NCBI GenBank assembly: GCA_947630355.1
Contig: CANRHJ010000018.1
Coordinates: forward strand, 1 to 17,838
Source: Candidatus Gastranaerophilales bacterium
GTDB taxonomy: Bacteria; Cyanobacteriota; Vampirovibrionia; Gastranaerophilales; Gastranaerophilaceae
DNA: 17,838 nucleotides
Direction of reading: 5' to 3'
The translations under genes and the position numbers were made by a program. Positions 7,420-15,409 of the stretch are shown in pieces. Position 1 is the first letter of the stretch. Every line of letters starts with the position of its first letter. Below the pieces are notes generated by a model, which searched no databases, was not told the origin of the DNA, and worked only from the letters and a program-made list of their open reading frames with translations.

Positions 7420-8829
7420 ATGACAACAACAGCCAATAAAGAAGGAGTAATAACTCAGATAATCGGACCGGTAATAGATATAGAATTTGAAAAAGGGGAA
7501 TTGCCGGAGATAAATGATTCTGTAGAAATAGAAGCAGGAGAAGGGAAGAGAGTAGTAGCCGAAGTTCAACAGCATATGGGAGAGAACCGTGTTCGAACGG
7601 TAGCGATGTCGTCGACCGACGGAATAAAGCGGGGGATGAAAGTAAAGAACACCGGTGAACCGATAAAAATACCCGTAGGTAAGAATATATTAGGCAGAAT
7701 AATGAATGTATTGGGCGAGCCTGTTGATAATGCAGGCGGGATAGAAGCTGAGTCATATTTACCGATACACAGAAAATCACCGACATTAACCGAGCAGAAT
7801 ACCGATATAGAGATATTGGAAACAGGTATAAAAGCGATAGATTTGCTTCAACCGTATCAAAAAGGCGGGAAAATAGGATTATTTGGAGGAGCAGGAGTCG
7901 GAAAGACAGTATTAATAATGGAATTAATACACAATATAGCATCCGAGCATGCCGGAGTTTCGGTATTTGGCGGAGTAGGTGAGAGAACCCGTGAAGGTAA
8001 TGATTTATGGAATGAGATGAAGGAATCAGGGGTAATAGATAAGGTTGCATTAATATACGGGCAGATGAATGAGCCGCCGGGAGCCAGAATGAGAGTAGGC
8101 TTATCGGCACTGACGGCTGCAGAGTATTTTAGAGACTATTCAAAGCAGGATGTATTGTTATTTATAGATAATATATTCAGATTTGTGCAGGCAGGTTCCG
8201 AAGTATCCGCATTATTAGGCAGGATGCCGTCAGCAGTAGGATATCAACCCACATTAGCAAATGAGATGGGGGAATTACAAGAGAGAATAACATCTACGAA
8301 GGATGGTTCAATTACCTCCGTACAGGCGATATACGTACCTGCGGATGATTTAACCGATCCGGCTCCTGCAACAACATTTTCACATTTGGATGCATCAACT
8401 GTATTATCAAGGCAGATAGCATCACTTGGAATATACCCCGCAGTTGATCCTTTGGCATCAAACAGTAAGGTGCTTGATCCTTTGATAATAGGTGAAGAGC
8501 ATTATAATACGGCAAGAAAAGTGCTGGAAATATTACAAAAGTATCAGGAATTGCAGGATATAATAGCGATATTGGGAATGGATGAGTTAAGCGAAGAAGA
8601 TAAAGAGACGGTAAATCGAGCAAGAAAGATACAGAAGTTTTTATCGCAGCCGTTCTTTGTAGCGGAACAGTTTTCGGGAATAGAAGGCAGATATGTAAAA
8701 CTGGAAGATACAATAGAAGGGTTTAAAGGAATAATTGAAGGGAAATATGATAACATACCCGAACAGGCATTTTATATGGCAGGAACCATAGAAGATGTAA
8801 AGAAAAATGCGGAAAAGATAAAAGCATGA
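7420..8829 (+). CDS. atpD: F1Fo ATP synthase subunit beta
   Basis: The beta subunit carries the catalytic nucleotide sites of F1. The 469-residue product is full length. It shows the Walker A motif GGAGVGKT (156-163), GERTREGNDLW (187-197) with the catalytic glutamate region, Walker B LLFIDN (247-251 region), and the invariant block SALLGRMPSAVGYQPTLA (263-280). The C-terminal domain has the DELSEED loop that transmits torque to gamma. AAGGTG precedes the ATG. It overlaps atpC by ATGA at 8826-8829. The other F1 and Fo genes (a, c, b, delta, alpha, gamma) are not on either side. Beta plus epsilon as a separate unit is the arrangement of cyanobacteria and chloroplasts. It is expressed from the promoter at 7359-7387. 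Confidence 0.98.
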   Translation: MTTTANKEGVITQIIGPVIDIEFEKGELPEINDSVEIEAGEGKRVVAEVQQHMGENRVRTVAMSSTDGIKRGMKVKNTGEPIKIPVGKNILGRIMNVLGEPVDNAGGIEAESYLPIHRKSPTLTEQNTDIEILETGIKAIDLLQPYQKGGKIGLFGGAGVGKTVLIMELIHNIASEHAGVSVFGGVGERTREGNDLWNEMKESGVIDKVALIYGQMNEPPGARMRVGLSALTAAEYFRDYSKQDVLLFIDNIFRFVQAGSEVSALLGRMPSAVGYQPTLANEMGELQERITSTKDGSITSVQAIYVPADDLTDPAPATTFSHLDASTVLSRQIASLGIYPAVDPLASNSKVLDPLIIGEEHYNTARKVLEILQKYQELQDIIAILGMDELSEEDKETVNRARKIQKFLSQPFFVAEQFSGIEGRYVKLEDTIEGFKGIIEGKYDNIPEQAFYMAGTIEDVKKNAEKIKA

Positions 8830-9233
8830 GTGAAAAGAGAATAAAATTCAAAATAATAACGCCGGAGAAAACGGTCTACGCTGAAGAAGTAGATTATGTA
8901 GGTGCGCAAGGAGTAAAAGGAAGTTTTGGAGTAATGCCAAACCATATACCTTTTATGACAACATTGGATATAGATACTGCGAAAGTATTAAAAGACGGCC
9001 GCGAAGAAATATTTTCCATAATGGGCGGAGTATTTCAATTTAAGGATAATGAGGCAATAATATTGACGGAGGCGGCAGAGCGAGGGAGTGATATAGATGC
9101 ATCACGAGCAAAGCTGGCGAAAGAAAGGGCGGAGGCTTTAAAAAGCAGCGCTCAGACCGAGCGTGAAATTAAGAAAGCCGATATGGCAATAGCCAAAGCT
9201 ATGGCAAGATTAAAAGCCGCATCAAAAAATTAA
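8826..9233 (+). CDS. atpC: F1Fo ATP synthase subunit epsilon
   Basis: Epsilon is part of the central stalk and inhibits ATP hydrolysis through its C-terminal helices. The 135-residue product has the N-terminal beta-sandwich signature with ITPEKTVYAEEVDYV (10-24) and GSFGVMPNHIPFMTTL (about 32-47), then HDEAII-like strands around FQFKDNEAIILTEAAE. A full helical C-terminal domain follows (about residues 90-135, rich in Ala, Lys and Glu), so the regulatory helices are present. The start overlaps the atpD stop. The gene after it begins nine bases downstream, so all three genes are probably one transcript. Confidence 0.96.
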   Translation: MSEKRIKFKIITPEKTVYAEEVDYVGAQGVKGSFGVMPNHIPFMTTLDIDTAKVLKDGREEIFSIMGGVFQFKDNEAIILTEAAERGSDIDASRAKLAKERAEALKSSAQTEREIKKADMAIAKAMARLKAASKN

Positions 9234-9242
9234 GAGGAATAA

Positions 9243-10094
9243 ATGAGTACATATATAAAAGAATATATATTTTTAGCATTGGGTGCAATAATATATGCAT
9301 TTGCCATAGAGGGATTTCTGATACCGAGTCATATAATAGACGGAGGAGTAACCGGAGTATCAATGATATTAAATACGATAACCGGCAAGGCTCTTGGCGT
9401 GTTTATAGTCGGGATAAATATACCGTTTATAATGCTGGCGCTGCAAAAGTTGGGTAAACGTTTTGTGTTTTCCACATTTTTTTCAATAATAGTGTTTGCC
9501 GTAAGTGTAACAATATTCTCACAGTGTTTTCACGGTCATTGTGTAATAGAGGGTTTGGAGTTATTCTTGGCGGCAATATTCGGAGGATTAATATTAGGCG
9601 CCGGAGTGGGTTTAATAATAAGAAACGGAGCATCAGTAGACGGTACGGAGATATTGGCAATATATGTAACAAGAAAGATAAGTTTTTCCGTAGGTGAAAT
9701 AATAATGTTTATAAATATGTTTATTTTTGGAGTAGCGGGTTTTGTATATGATTGGCAGCATGCGCTATATTCAATAATAACTTATTTCGTGGCATATAAG
9801 ACTATGGATGTTGTAATAGAAGGTTTAAACGAATCAAAGTCGGTATTTGTAATAACGGATTACTCGGAAGAAATCGGAAAAGATATAATGGAGAAAATGG
9901 ATGTAAGCGTAACTTATATTGATGCATTGGGCGGATATTCCGGCATGGAAAAAAGGATGATATATTGTGTTATTTCAAGGCTGCAAGTACCGAAATTAAA
10001 GGAGATTACAAAGAATATAGACCCGAGAGCTTTTATCGCAATAGAGAATGTATATGAAGTGGAAGGTGTAAGAGTAAAGAAGAAAAAAATATAG
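9243..10094 (+). CDS. YitT family integral membrane protein
   Basis: This is a 283-residue membrane protein of the YitT type (DUF161 membrane part plus a C-terminal DUF2179 soluble domain). About five or six hydrophobic segments fill residues 7-190, roughly 8-28, 51-68, 76-94, 105-126, 151-169 and 173-192. Family marks are GAIIYAFAIEGFLIPSHIIDGGVTG (the part LIPSHIIDGGVTG at 26-38) and VDGTEILA (132-139), corresponding to the usual GGT-[DE]-[IL]-LA. The soluble tail (about 198-283) has the FVITDYSEEIGKDIMEKMD and GGYSGMEKRMIYCVISR stretches of DUF2179, whose ligand is unknown to me. Members are of uncertain function. It sits eight bases behind atpC with AGAGGAA as its ribosome site, so it likely shares the atp transcript, which I cannot explain functionally. 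Confidence 0.88.
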   Translation: MSTYIKEYIFLALGAIIYAFAIEGFLIPSHIIDGGVTGVSMILNTITGKALGVFIVGINIPFIMLALQKLGKRFVFSTFFSIIVFAVSVTIFSQCFHGHCVIEGLELFLAAIFGGLILGAGVGLIIRNGASVDGTEILAIYVTRKISFSVGEIIMFINMFIFGVAGFVYDWQHALYSIITYFVAYKTMDVVIEGLNESKSVFVITDYSEEIGKDIMEKMDVSVTYIDALGGYSGMEKRMIYCVISRLQVPKLKEITKNIDPRAFIAIENVYEVEGVRVKKKKI

Positions 10095-10096
10095 TT

Positions 10097-10144
10097 TTGA
10101 AAAACATGTATTTTTGAGTTAAATTAAAAAAATAACAGTAGAAT
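10097..10144 (+). promoter_or_regulatory. Candidate promoter(s) for aspS
   Basis: Two overlapping possibilities exist. TTGAAA (10097-10102) with TAAATT (10120-10125) has a 17-base spacer. TTGAGT (10115-10120) with TAGAAT (10139-10144) has an 18-base spacer. The second would start transcription near 10151, which would favour the internal ATG at 10176 as the translation start. Neither is strong, and the gap is only 63 bases, so read-through from the atp unit is also possible. Confidence 0.35.
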
Positions 10145-10157
10145 GATAGGAAAGAAT

Positions 10158-11936
10158 ATGCAAACAAGGACATCAATGAAAACGCATGGATGCGGTGAAG
10201 TAAAAAAAGAAGATACGGGAAAGAGAATAACATTAGCCGGATGGGTATCAGCAGTAAGGGATTTAGGCGGAATAATATTTGTAGAATTAAGAGACAGAAG
10301 CGGGGTTTTTCAATTAGTATCAGATCCGAAGAAAAATCCTGAAGTATACGATATATTCGGGAAATTAAGAGATGAATATGTAATAAAAGCAAGCGGAGAG
10401 GTATCAATAAGACCCGATGAGACTTATAATCCGAAACTACCGACGGGTGAAATAGAAATATACCCAACCGAGATAGAGATATTGTCAACATCTGCAGTAT
10501 TACCGTTTCCGTTGAATGATGAAAGCGTTAATGAAGATTTAAGATTAAAATACAGATATTTGGATTTGAGACAGGAAAAAGTATTAAATTGTTTAAAATT
10601 AAGACACAAAATCGTAAAAACCATAAGAAATTATTTGGATAATCAGAATTTTATGGAGGTAGAAACGCCTGTATTGATAAAAACCACGCCGGAAGGAGCA
10701 AGGGATTATCTTGTACCGAGCCGTGTTCAGCCGGGTAAGTTCTATGCACTGCCGCAATCGCCTCAAATATTTAAGCAATTGTTAATGGTAGGAGGAATAG
10801 AACGGTATTATCAAATAGCTAAATGCTTTAGAGATGAAGATTTAAGAGCTGATCGTCAGCCTGAATTTACGCAGGTGGATATGGAAATGTCTTTTGTGGA
10901 GCAAAAAGACATAATGGAGATGGTTGAAGGACTGTTAAGAGAAGTATTCAGGCTGGTTGACTATGAAATTCCCGAGAAACTTCCCGTAATAACATATCAA
11001 GAGGCTATGGATAAATACGGTTCTGACAGACCTGATTTACGTTTTGGACTGGAACTTTTTGATATCGGAGATATATTAATAAATTCAAATTTTGAAATAA
11101 TAAAGGATACATTGAAGCAGGGCGGAATAGTAAGAGCAATAAAGATACCCGGAATAGCGGGATATTCAAGAAAAGAGATAGATGATTTAACAAAATTAGC
11201 AATATCTTTCGGAGCGAAGGCGCTTGCGAATATAATGTATCTTGAAGACGGAACTGCTAAATCACCGGTATTAAAGTTTTTAACGGAAGAACAGGCAGAT
11301 GCCATAAAAGAACGTGCAGGAGCAAAAGCAGGTGATGTAGTATTCTTTGTGGCCGATAAACCTAAAATAACATACGATGTAATGGGCAGATTCAGATTAT
11401 ATTTTGGTGAAAAACTCGGGTTAATAAATCCGGATGCACATGCGTTGTTATGGGTAGTAGATTTCCCGATGTTTGAATACAGCGAGGAGGACGGAAGATA
11501 TGTATCAGTGCATCATCCTTTTACAATGCCTAATTTGGAAGATATAGATAAAATGGAAACGGATCCTGCTCATTGTCGTTCAATTGCTTATGATATAGTA
11601 TATAACGGGAATGAATTAGGCGGCGGTTCAGTAAGAATACATTCATCCGAGATACAACAAAGAGTATTTAAAGCATTGGGATTAAGTGAAGAAGAAACTC
11701 AAGAGAAATTCGGATTTATGATAAATGCCTTCAGATACGGGACACCACCGCATGCCGGATTAGCGCTTGGGTTAGACAGAGTGGTTGCATTATTGGCAAA
11801 AACAAATTCAATAAGAGACGTAATAGCATTTCCTAAGAATTCGGCAGCAAAATGTTTAATGACAGATGCACCTGCCAGAGCTACGGAAGAGCAGTTAAGA
11901 GAATTACATTTAAGATTAACAACAAAAGTAAATTAA
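10158..11936 (+). CDS. aspS: Aspartate-tRNA ligase, bacterial type
   Basis: AspRS charges tRNA-Asp. From ATG 10158 it has 592 residues, typical of the long bacterial form with the extra GAD domain. Visible in order are the anticodon-binding OB fold (THGCGEV, LAGWVSAVRDLGG), class II motif 1 around FMEVETPVLIKTTPEGARDY, motif 2 FRDEDLRADRQPEFTQVDME (about 224-243), the GAD insertion (about 290-420), and motif 3 GLALGLDRVVALL (about 534-546). The start is uncertain. ATG 10143 has no ribosome site; ATG 10158 has AGGAAAG at 10148-10154; ATG 10176 has AAGGA at 10166-10170 and gives MKTHGCGEV, closest to the usual family start. The RDLGG stretch has Leu where non-discriminating enzymes, as I recall, have His, which hints at a tRNA-Asp-specific enzyme (inference). 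Confidence 0.96.
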   Translation: MQTRTSMKTHGCGEVKKEDTGKRITLAGWVSAVRDLGGIIFVELRDRSGVFQLVSDPKKNPEVYDIFGKLRDEYVIKASGEVSIRPDETYNPKLPTGEIEIYPTEIEILSTSAVLPFPLNDESVNEDLRLKYRYLDLRQEKVLNCLKLRHKIVKTIRNYLDNQNFMEVETPVLIKTTPEGARDYLVPSRVQPGKFYALPQSPQIFKQLLMVGGIERYYQIAKCFRDEDLRADRQPEFTQVDMEMSFVEQKDIMEMVEGLLREVFRLVDYEIPEKLPVITYQEAMDKYGSDRPDLRFGLELFDIGDILINSNFEIIKDTLKQGGIVRAIKIPGIAGYSRKEIDDLTKLAISFGAKALANIMYLEDGTAKSPVLKFLTEEQADAIKERAGAKAGDVVFFVADKPKITYDVMGRFRLYFGEKLGLINPDAHALLWVVDFPMFEYSEEDGRYVSVHHPFTMPNLEDIDKMETDPAHCRSIAYDIVYNGNELGGGSVRIHSSEIQQRVFKALGLSEEETQEKFGFMINAFRYGTPPHAGLALGLDRVVALLAKTNSIRDVIAFPKNSAAKCLMTDAPARATEEQLRELHLRLTTKVN

Positions 11937-11948
11937 AAGCTAAAGACT

Positions 11949-11980
11949 ACGGGGCAGATTTATACGTAAATTTGTCCCGT
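11949..11980 (+). promoter_or_regulatory. Stable RNA hairpin between aspS and dnaA
   Basis: Left arm ACGGGGCAGATTTA (11949-11962) and right arm TAAATTTGTCCCGT (11967-11980) form a 14-pair stem with a TACG loop. Two of the pairs are G-U, so the stem is complete only in plus-strand RNA; the minus-strand RNA would have two A-C mismatches. No T run follows. It could be a terminator for aspS without a T tract, or a leader element 20 bases before the dnaA ATG. The ribosome site GGAAAAGGA follows at 11991-11999. Confidence 0.6.
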
Positions 11981-12000
11981 TAAAAATCAGGGAAAAGGAA

Positions 12001-13416
12001 ATGGAAGACGAACAAATAAAAAAGATTTGGGAAGATACTCTTGTAATATTAAGAAAAACAATAGTGCCCACGACATTTGAAACATGGATAAAACCGTTGG
12101 AGGCGCATTCTTTTGAGGATAATTGTTTTTGTGCGATAACAGGTCAAAATTTGGCTGTTCAGATACTTCAAAAGAGTAAAAAAGATATATCAAGGGCGTT
12201 GTCTGAAGTATGCAAGCATGAAGTATACTTTAAGTTAGAATATAATGAAGAATTGCATCAAAAAATAGAAAAAGAAAAACAAAAAAACAAAAAAGAAGAA
12301 GAAAAAGAGTTTATAAAGAATTTAGAAAACAGGATAACTAAATCAAGGTATGACGGATTAAAACAAATGCAATCCGATTGCAGGTTAAATCTTAAATATA
12401 AGTTTGAGAATTTTGTGGTTGGTGCAAATAATAAGTTTGCTCATGCCGTAGCGGTTGCCGTAGCGAAGGATCCCGGTAAACAATACAATCCGTTGTTTAT
12501 ATACGGAGGTTCGGGGTTGGGGAAAACCCATTTATTGCAAGCAATCGGGCATGATATATTGTTTCACAAACCAAGATTAAAAGTAAAATATGTAAAAGCG
12601 GAAGAGTTTATAAATGATTTGGTTAATTCATTGGCACGCGGAATGGATAAAGCCAATAACAAAAATAATAAGAAAATGAATGAATTTCGTGATAAATACA
12701 GGACATTAGATGTATTACTAATAGATGATATTCAATTGATAGAGGGTAAAACAAGGACGGAAGAAGAGATGTTTAATACATTTGAGACCTTGCATAATGC
12801 AGGAAAGCAGATAGTATTTACATCAGACCGTTCGCCCGATAAATTTGAGAACACTCCGGAACGATTAAAGACGAGATTTCAGATGGGATTATTAGCCGAT
12901 ATACAAGTTCCGGATATAGAAACAAGGATGGCGATATTAACGAAGTTATCTGAGGACAACGGAGTGAAGATGCCTTTGGATGTTATAGAGTTTTTAGCAA
13001 AAATATATAATAAGAATATCAGGGAATTAGAAGGTGCATTTAATACAGTGAGTGCGTATACGTCAATTAATGAGATACCGATAACAACAGAAGCCGTAAA
13101 AAAGATTATAAAATATGATGAAAACAAGAAGGCGGTAACGGTTGAGGGAATAATTGATTTGGTTGCGGGATATTATAATGTTTCATCTGAAGATATAAAG
13201 AGTGCAAACAGATCATCAAAGGTGGCGAATGCAAGACAGAGTGCAATATATTTAACAAAAGAATTAACGGGGGAGAGTTATCCGTATATAGGCAGTTGTT
13301 TTAACCGAAAACATACAACGGTTATGTATTCATACGAGAAGGTAAAAAACGATATAGTAAAAGATATGAAGTTAAATAACGAAATAAAAGAATTAATAAA
13401 AAAGATAAATGAATAA
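12001..13416 (+). CDS. dnaA: Chromosomal replication initiator protein DnaA (divergent)
   Basis: DnaA binds DnaA boxes and opens the origin. The 471-residue product has the four-domain plan. Domain I (1-80) has FETWIKPLEAH. A short, charged domain II (about 82-125) is rich in Lys and Glu. AAA+ domain III has LNLKYKFENFVVGANNKFAH (129-148), Walker A GGSGLGKTH (169-177), Walker B LLIDDIQ (239-245), TSDRSP (sensor 1 region, 274-279), Arg finger region RLKTRF (288-293) and sensor 2 NIRELEGAFN (339-348). The DNA-binding domain IV ends with HTTVMYSYEKV (438-448). Two oddities are a roughly 10-residue Asn/Lys-rich insertion at about 214-227 and a signature loop FNRKHTT one residue shorter than the usual FGG[RK]DHTT. 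There is no dnaN beside it. An SD-like GGAAAAGGA supports the start. Confidence 0.97.
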   Translation: MEDEQIKKIWEDTLVILRKTIVPTTFETWIKPLEAHSFEDNCFCAITGQNLAVQILQKSKKDISRALSEVCKHEVYFKLEYNEELHQKIEKEKQKNKKEEEKEFIKNLENRITKSRYDGLKQMQSDCRLNLKYKFENFVVGANNKFAHAVAVAVAKDPGKQYNPLFIYGGSGLGKTHLLQAIGHDILFHKPRLKVKYVKAEEFINDLVNSLARGMDKANNKNNKKMNEFRDKYRTLDVLLIDDIQLIEGKTRTEEEMFNTFETLHNAGKQIVFTSDRSPDKFENTPERLKTRFQMGLLADIQVPDIETRMAILTKLSEDNGVKMPLDVIEFLAKIYNKNIRELEGAFNTVSAYTSINEIPITTEAVKKIIKYDENKKAVTVEGIIDLVAGYYNVSSEDIKSANRSSKVANARQSAIYLTKELTGESYPYIGSCFNRKHTTVMYSYEKVKNDIVKDMKLNNEIKELIKKINE

Positions 13417-13417
13417 A

Positions 13418-13446
13418 TTGGCATAACACATAAAATGTAATAGAAT
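13418..13446 (+). promoter_or_regulatory. Candidate promoter for der-plsY-malic enzyme
   Basis: TTGGCA (13418-13423) and TAGAAT (13441-13446) are separated by 17 bases; each hexamer matches five of six consensus positions. It begins two bases after the dnaA stop. Transcription would start near 13453, leaving a leader of about 14 bases that contains the purine-rich AAAAAGGGA ribosome site just before the GTG start of der. Confidence 0.55.
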
Positions 13447-13466
13447 GGAATAAAAAGGGAAAAGAA

Positions 13467-14795
13467 GTGGGAAAGAAACCAATAATAGCGATAGTAGGGC
13501 GGCCTAATGTGGGGAAATCCACATTAGTAAACAGATTATTGGGAGCAAGACATTCAATAGTAGATGATCAGGCAGGTGTAACAAGAGACAGGATATATTT
13601 TGATGCGGAGTGGATGGACAAGGAATTTACCATAATAGATACAGGCGGGATAGTACCCGGAGATGAAGATGAAATAATGGTAAATATATATGCGCAGGCA
13701 CAGGCTGCGTGTGAAGAAGCCGATAAGATAATATTTTTGACGGACGGAAAAGAAGGAATAAATCCGATAGATTATGATATAGCAAATGTATTAAGAAAAA
13801 GCGGCAAAGAAGTATATTTAGCGGTAAATAAAATTGATACGCCGGAGAAAATGGCTGATATAAGTGAATTTTATTCATTAGCAATAGGGGAGCCCATAGC
13901 TGTATCCGCATTACATGGTTCAGGCGGTGTAGGTGATTTATTGGAGGAAATAACAAAAGATTTTGAATATATTGAAGAGGAAGAGCAATCCGATAATATC
14001 AAGATAGCGATAGTAGGAAAACCTAACGTAGGGAAGTCATCAATAGTAAATGCACTTTTGAACAAGGAGAGAGTAATAGTATCTGATATATCGGGGACTA
14101 CGCGTGATGCGATAGATTCAACCGTCAAGTATGAAGGTGAGGAATTTATACTGGTAGATACGGCGGGTATAAGAAAAAAGTCGAAGGTGGAATGGGGAAT
14201 AGAAAAATTTGCAGTAGACAGGTCCATAAGAGCAATAAGAAATTGTGATGTAGCCGTACTGGTGATAGATGCAACGGAAGGTGTTAGTGATCAGGATAAA
14301 AAGATTGCAGGTACAATAATTGAGGCAGGAAAAGGAATAATTGTAGCAATAAACAAATGGGATTTGGTAGAAGATAAAAAATCAAATACCGTTAATAAAT
14401 TTGAGAAAGAAATAGAACAGGAAATGCCGTTTTTAAGCTATGCACCCAAAATATTTATAAGCGCAAAAACAAAACAAAGGTTGGTAAATATATATAAGCA
14501 GGCTAAATTGGTATATGAACAGACAACAAAACGTATAACAACAAGTTTAATAAATAAAGTAATAGCGGATGCAATATCAATGAATCCGCCCGTGAGCATA
14601 AGAGGGAAAAGGTTAAAATTATTTTATGTTTCGCAAATAAAGGTGCAGCCCCCCACATTTATGCTGTTTATTAATAAAGAAGAATTTTTAAAAGAAAATT
14701 ATATAAAATATTTGGAAAATAAAATAAGAGAAGCATTTGGTTTTACGGGCAGTCCCATAAAAATTTGTGCTAAAGAAAAGGGAGAAAAGAAATGA
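13467..14795 (+). CDS. der: Ribosome-biogenesis GTPase Der (EngA)
   Basis: Der is a double-GTPase needed for maturation of the 50S subunit. The 442-residue product has two G domains in tandem. Domain 1 has G1 GRPNVGKS (11-18), G3 DTGG (58-61) and G4 NKID (121-124). An acidic linker (about 166-177) leads to domain 2 with G1 GKPNVGKS (184-191), G3 DTAG (231-234) and G4 NKWD (296-299). The C-terminal KH-like domain covers about 350-440 and includes RGKRLKLFYVSQ and GFTGSPIKI. The start is GTG at 13467, supported by AAAAAGGGA a few bases upstream and by the family-like MGKKPIIAIVGRPNVGKS beginning. The stop overlaps the plsY ATG (ATGA at 14792-14795). Confidence 0.98.
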   Translation: MGKKPIIAIVGRPNVGKSTLVNRLLGARHSIVDDQAGVTRDRIYFDAEWMDKEFTIIDTGGIVPGDEDEIMVNIYAQAQAACEEADKIIFLTDGKEGINPIDYDIANVLRKSGKEVYLAVNKIDTPEKMADISEFYSLAIGEPIAVSALHGSGGVGDLLEEITKDFEYIEEEEQSDNIKIAIVGKPNVGKSSIVNALLNKERVIVSDISGTTRDAIDSTVKYEGEEFILVDTAGIRKKSKVEWGIEKFAVDRSIRAIRNCDVAVLVIDATEGVSDQDKKIAGTIIEAGKGIIVAINKWDLVEDKKSNTVNKFEKEIEQEMPFLSYAPKIFISAKTKQRLVNIYKQAKLVYEQTTKRITTSLINKVIADAISMNPPVSIRGKRLKLFYVSQIKVQPPTFMLFINKEEFLKENYIKYLENKIREAFGFTGSPIKICAKEKGEKK

Positions 14796-15409
14796 TAACT
14801 TTGAGTATGGTATTTAAAATTATAATTGTAATGGTAATATCTTACTTAATAGGTTCAATACCGACAGGATACATAATAGTAAAGAGACTAAAAGGGATAG
14901 ATATAAGAACAATAGGCTCCGGGTCGACGGGTGCAACTAATGTAAAGCGTGTACTTGGTACGAAGTGGTTTTTTACGGTAATGCTTTTAGATGGGTTAAA
15001 AGGTATGGCTGTGGTGTATATAGCAAGTAGGTTTTTTAACTTCTTTGATTATATCGGATTAACTCCCACACTGGCAGCTATATCCGTGATAATAGGGCAC
15101 AGTAAATCGGTATTTTTAAAATTCACCGGCGGGAAATCGGTAGCAACAGGAGTAGGAACATTATTGGCATTGTGCTTTCCGGTTGGAATTATTGTTGCAG
15201 CAATATGGGGGATAATAACGTATACAACAAAGTATGTTTCATTAGGTTCAATTATAGCCGTAAGTCTAGCTCCCGTATTAATGAGTGCTTTTGATGAAAA
15301 TGTTTACTATATATGTTTTTCCGCAATAGGTGCAATATACGTAATAATAATGCACAGAGCTAACATAAAAAGGTTATTTGACGGTACGGAAAATAAAGTA
15401 AGGAAATAA
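14792..15409 (+). CDS. plsY: Glycerol-3-phosphate acyltransferase PlsY
   Basis: PlsY transfers an acyl group from acyl-phosphate to glycerol-3-phosphate at the inner face of the cytoplasmic membrane, the first step of phospholipid synthesis. The 205-residue product has five hydrophobic segments (about 6-26, 58-78, 90-103, 120-146, 151-190). It carries the three family motifs: GSIPTGYI (21-28) with GSGSTGATN (42-50), GHSKSVFLKFTGGKSVAT (102-119) and a C-terminal motif region near MHRANIKRLFDGTE (187-200). The forms GSGSTGATN and GGKSVAT differ from the common GSGNxGATN and GGKGVAT and match my memory of cyanobacterial PlsY. It overlaps both neighbours (ATGA with der, TAATG with the next gene), so the three genes are translationally coupled. 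The der-plsY pairing is common in bacteria. Confidence 0.96.
   Translation: MITLSMVFKIIIVMVISYLIGSIPTGYIIVKRLKGIDIRTIGSGSTGATNVKRVLGTKWFFTVMLLDGLKGMAVVYIASRFFNFFDYIGLTPTLAAISVIIGHSKSVFLKFTGGKSVATGVGTLLALCFPVGIIVAAIWGIITYTTKYVSLGSIIAVSLAPVLMSAFDENVYYICFSAIGAIYVIIMHRANIKRLFDGTENKVRK

Noticed and set aside
7283..8110. Long minus-strand open frame (275 codons) overlapping atpD
   Set aside because: It lies opposite the conserved atpD gene; its product is Leu/Ser/Tyr-rich without family motifs, as expected from reading purine-rich coding DNA backwards.
12001..13416. Replication origin next to dnaA
   Set aside because: No cluster of DnaA boxes, no dnaN, and only a 64-base gap upstream and 50 bases downstream; genes on both sides run in the same direction.
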